DNA of 34,192 nt, taken from an uncultured Bacteroidales bacterium (GTDB taxonomy: Bacteria; Bacteroidota; Bacteroidia; Bacteroidales; FEN-979). Under the pieces are notes generated by a model, which was not told where the DNA came from, did not search any database, and saw only the letters and a program-made list of their open reading frames with translations. The translations under genes and the position numbers were made by a program. Where the stretch lies: NCBI GenBank assembly GCA_903929315.1, contig CAIYUC010000133.1, positions 1 through 34,192 on the forward strand, in the 5' to 3' direction. Positions 33,928 through 34,192 of this stretch are shown piece by piece. Positions within the stretch are counted from its first letter, which is position 1; each line of letters starts with the position of its first letter.

Positions 33928-34192
33928 CAAAGTTTACGGAGTGGTGGGAAAGAAAAAATGAGGTTACAAGAAAAAATGACTTGAATAGCTTCCAGGTCAC
34001 GCTGTAGGGAACGCTACAATAAACGATCCCGATCACGGTGGATAATTATATATCTTTTTTTTAGTCTAAAATCGTAAATAAATATTGCAGGTGTATTGCA
34101 GAGTTAGGGTGAACAGACATTAAAAGGATGATCAATAAATCGGAACATGGCAAAAATCCCGAAAATTTTTACTAAAAAAATTTTTGGGAAAC
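33928..34192. other. 3' flank of the last gene to the window edge
   Basis: No gene is seen. The stretch resembles the 3' flank of the first repeat-protein gene for about 30 bases and ends in an AT-rich hairpin. Confidence 0.45.
34158..34188. repeat. AT-rich 13-bp hairpin near the window edge
   Basis: CCCGAAAATTTTT pairs with AAAAATTTTTGGG (one G-T wobble) across a 5-base loop. It could be a bidirectional terminator for this and the gene beyond the edge, although no long T-run follows. Confidence 0.4.

Overview
The window comes from a Bacteroidota (Bacteroidetes) chromosome. Three secreted proteins end in type IX secretion (T9SS) type A sorting domains, the HU gene has a textbook Bacteroidetes promoter (TTG, 19 bp, TATCTTTG), most starts lack a strong Shine-Dalgarno, and the DNA is AT-rich. 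No tRNA, rRNA or CRISPR array was seen. The species cannot be named from the sequence.

Positions 1-4300 are ordinary accessory DNA: the 5' end of a short-chain dehydrogenase (minus), a C39-like cysteine peptidase, a small zinc-ribbon protein, a translationally coupled minus-strand pair (DUF6804 membrane protein, then a PD-(D/E)XK_4 nuclease), and a pRiA4b ORF-3 family protein with a small partner. A complete IS4-family element follows at 4311-5617, with matching ends and a 9-bp target duplication. Beside it lies a HEPN-like protein with a zinc ribbon.

Positions 6662-24360 are a defence island read entirely on the plus strand. Its spine is a type I restriction-modification operon: hsdM, hsdS, a small PD-(D/E)XK-like gene, hsdR and a YgjP-type metallopeptidase, with short overlaps at most joints. 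After it come a membrane-anchored coiled-coil protein, a DUF2130 protein with a nuclease-like motif, a RloC/PrrC-like ATPase (zinc-hook CxxC and a candidate anticodon-nuclease triad), an HD-domain dGTPase-like protein, an RNase J-like metallo-beta-lactamase protein, another PD-(D/E)XK protein, a membrane-anchored SET-domain protein, two tiny ORFs and a DUF4236 protein. Base composition alternates: hsdM, hsdR, DUF2130 and the metallo-beta-lactamase gene look GC-richer (about 45-55% in sampled 60-base lines), while the genes between them are mostly 18-37%. This suggests an older hsd core interrupted by AT-rich cargo genes.

The HU gene (24631) with its own promoter and terminator marks the end of the island. 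Just past it, on the minus strand, is a fragment resembling the N-terminus of a different type I R subunit, so a second restriction system may once have been here. Positions 25295-29443 hold exported proteins of unknown function around a decayed stretch. Positions 29769-33927 hold two paralogous T9SS cargo proteins built from 29-residue (87-bp) tandem repeats, 8 and 10 copies, with an unrelated T9SS protein between them.
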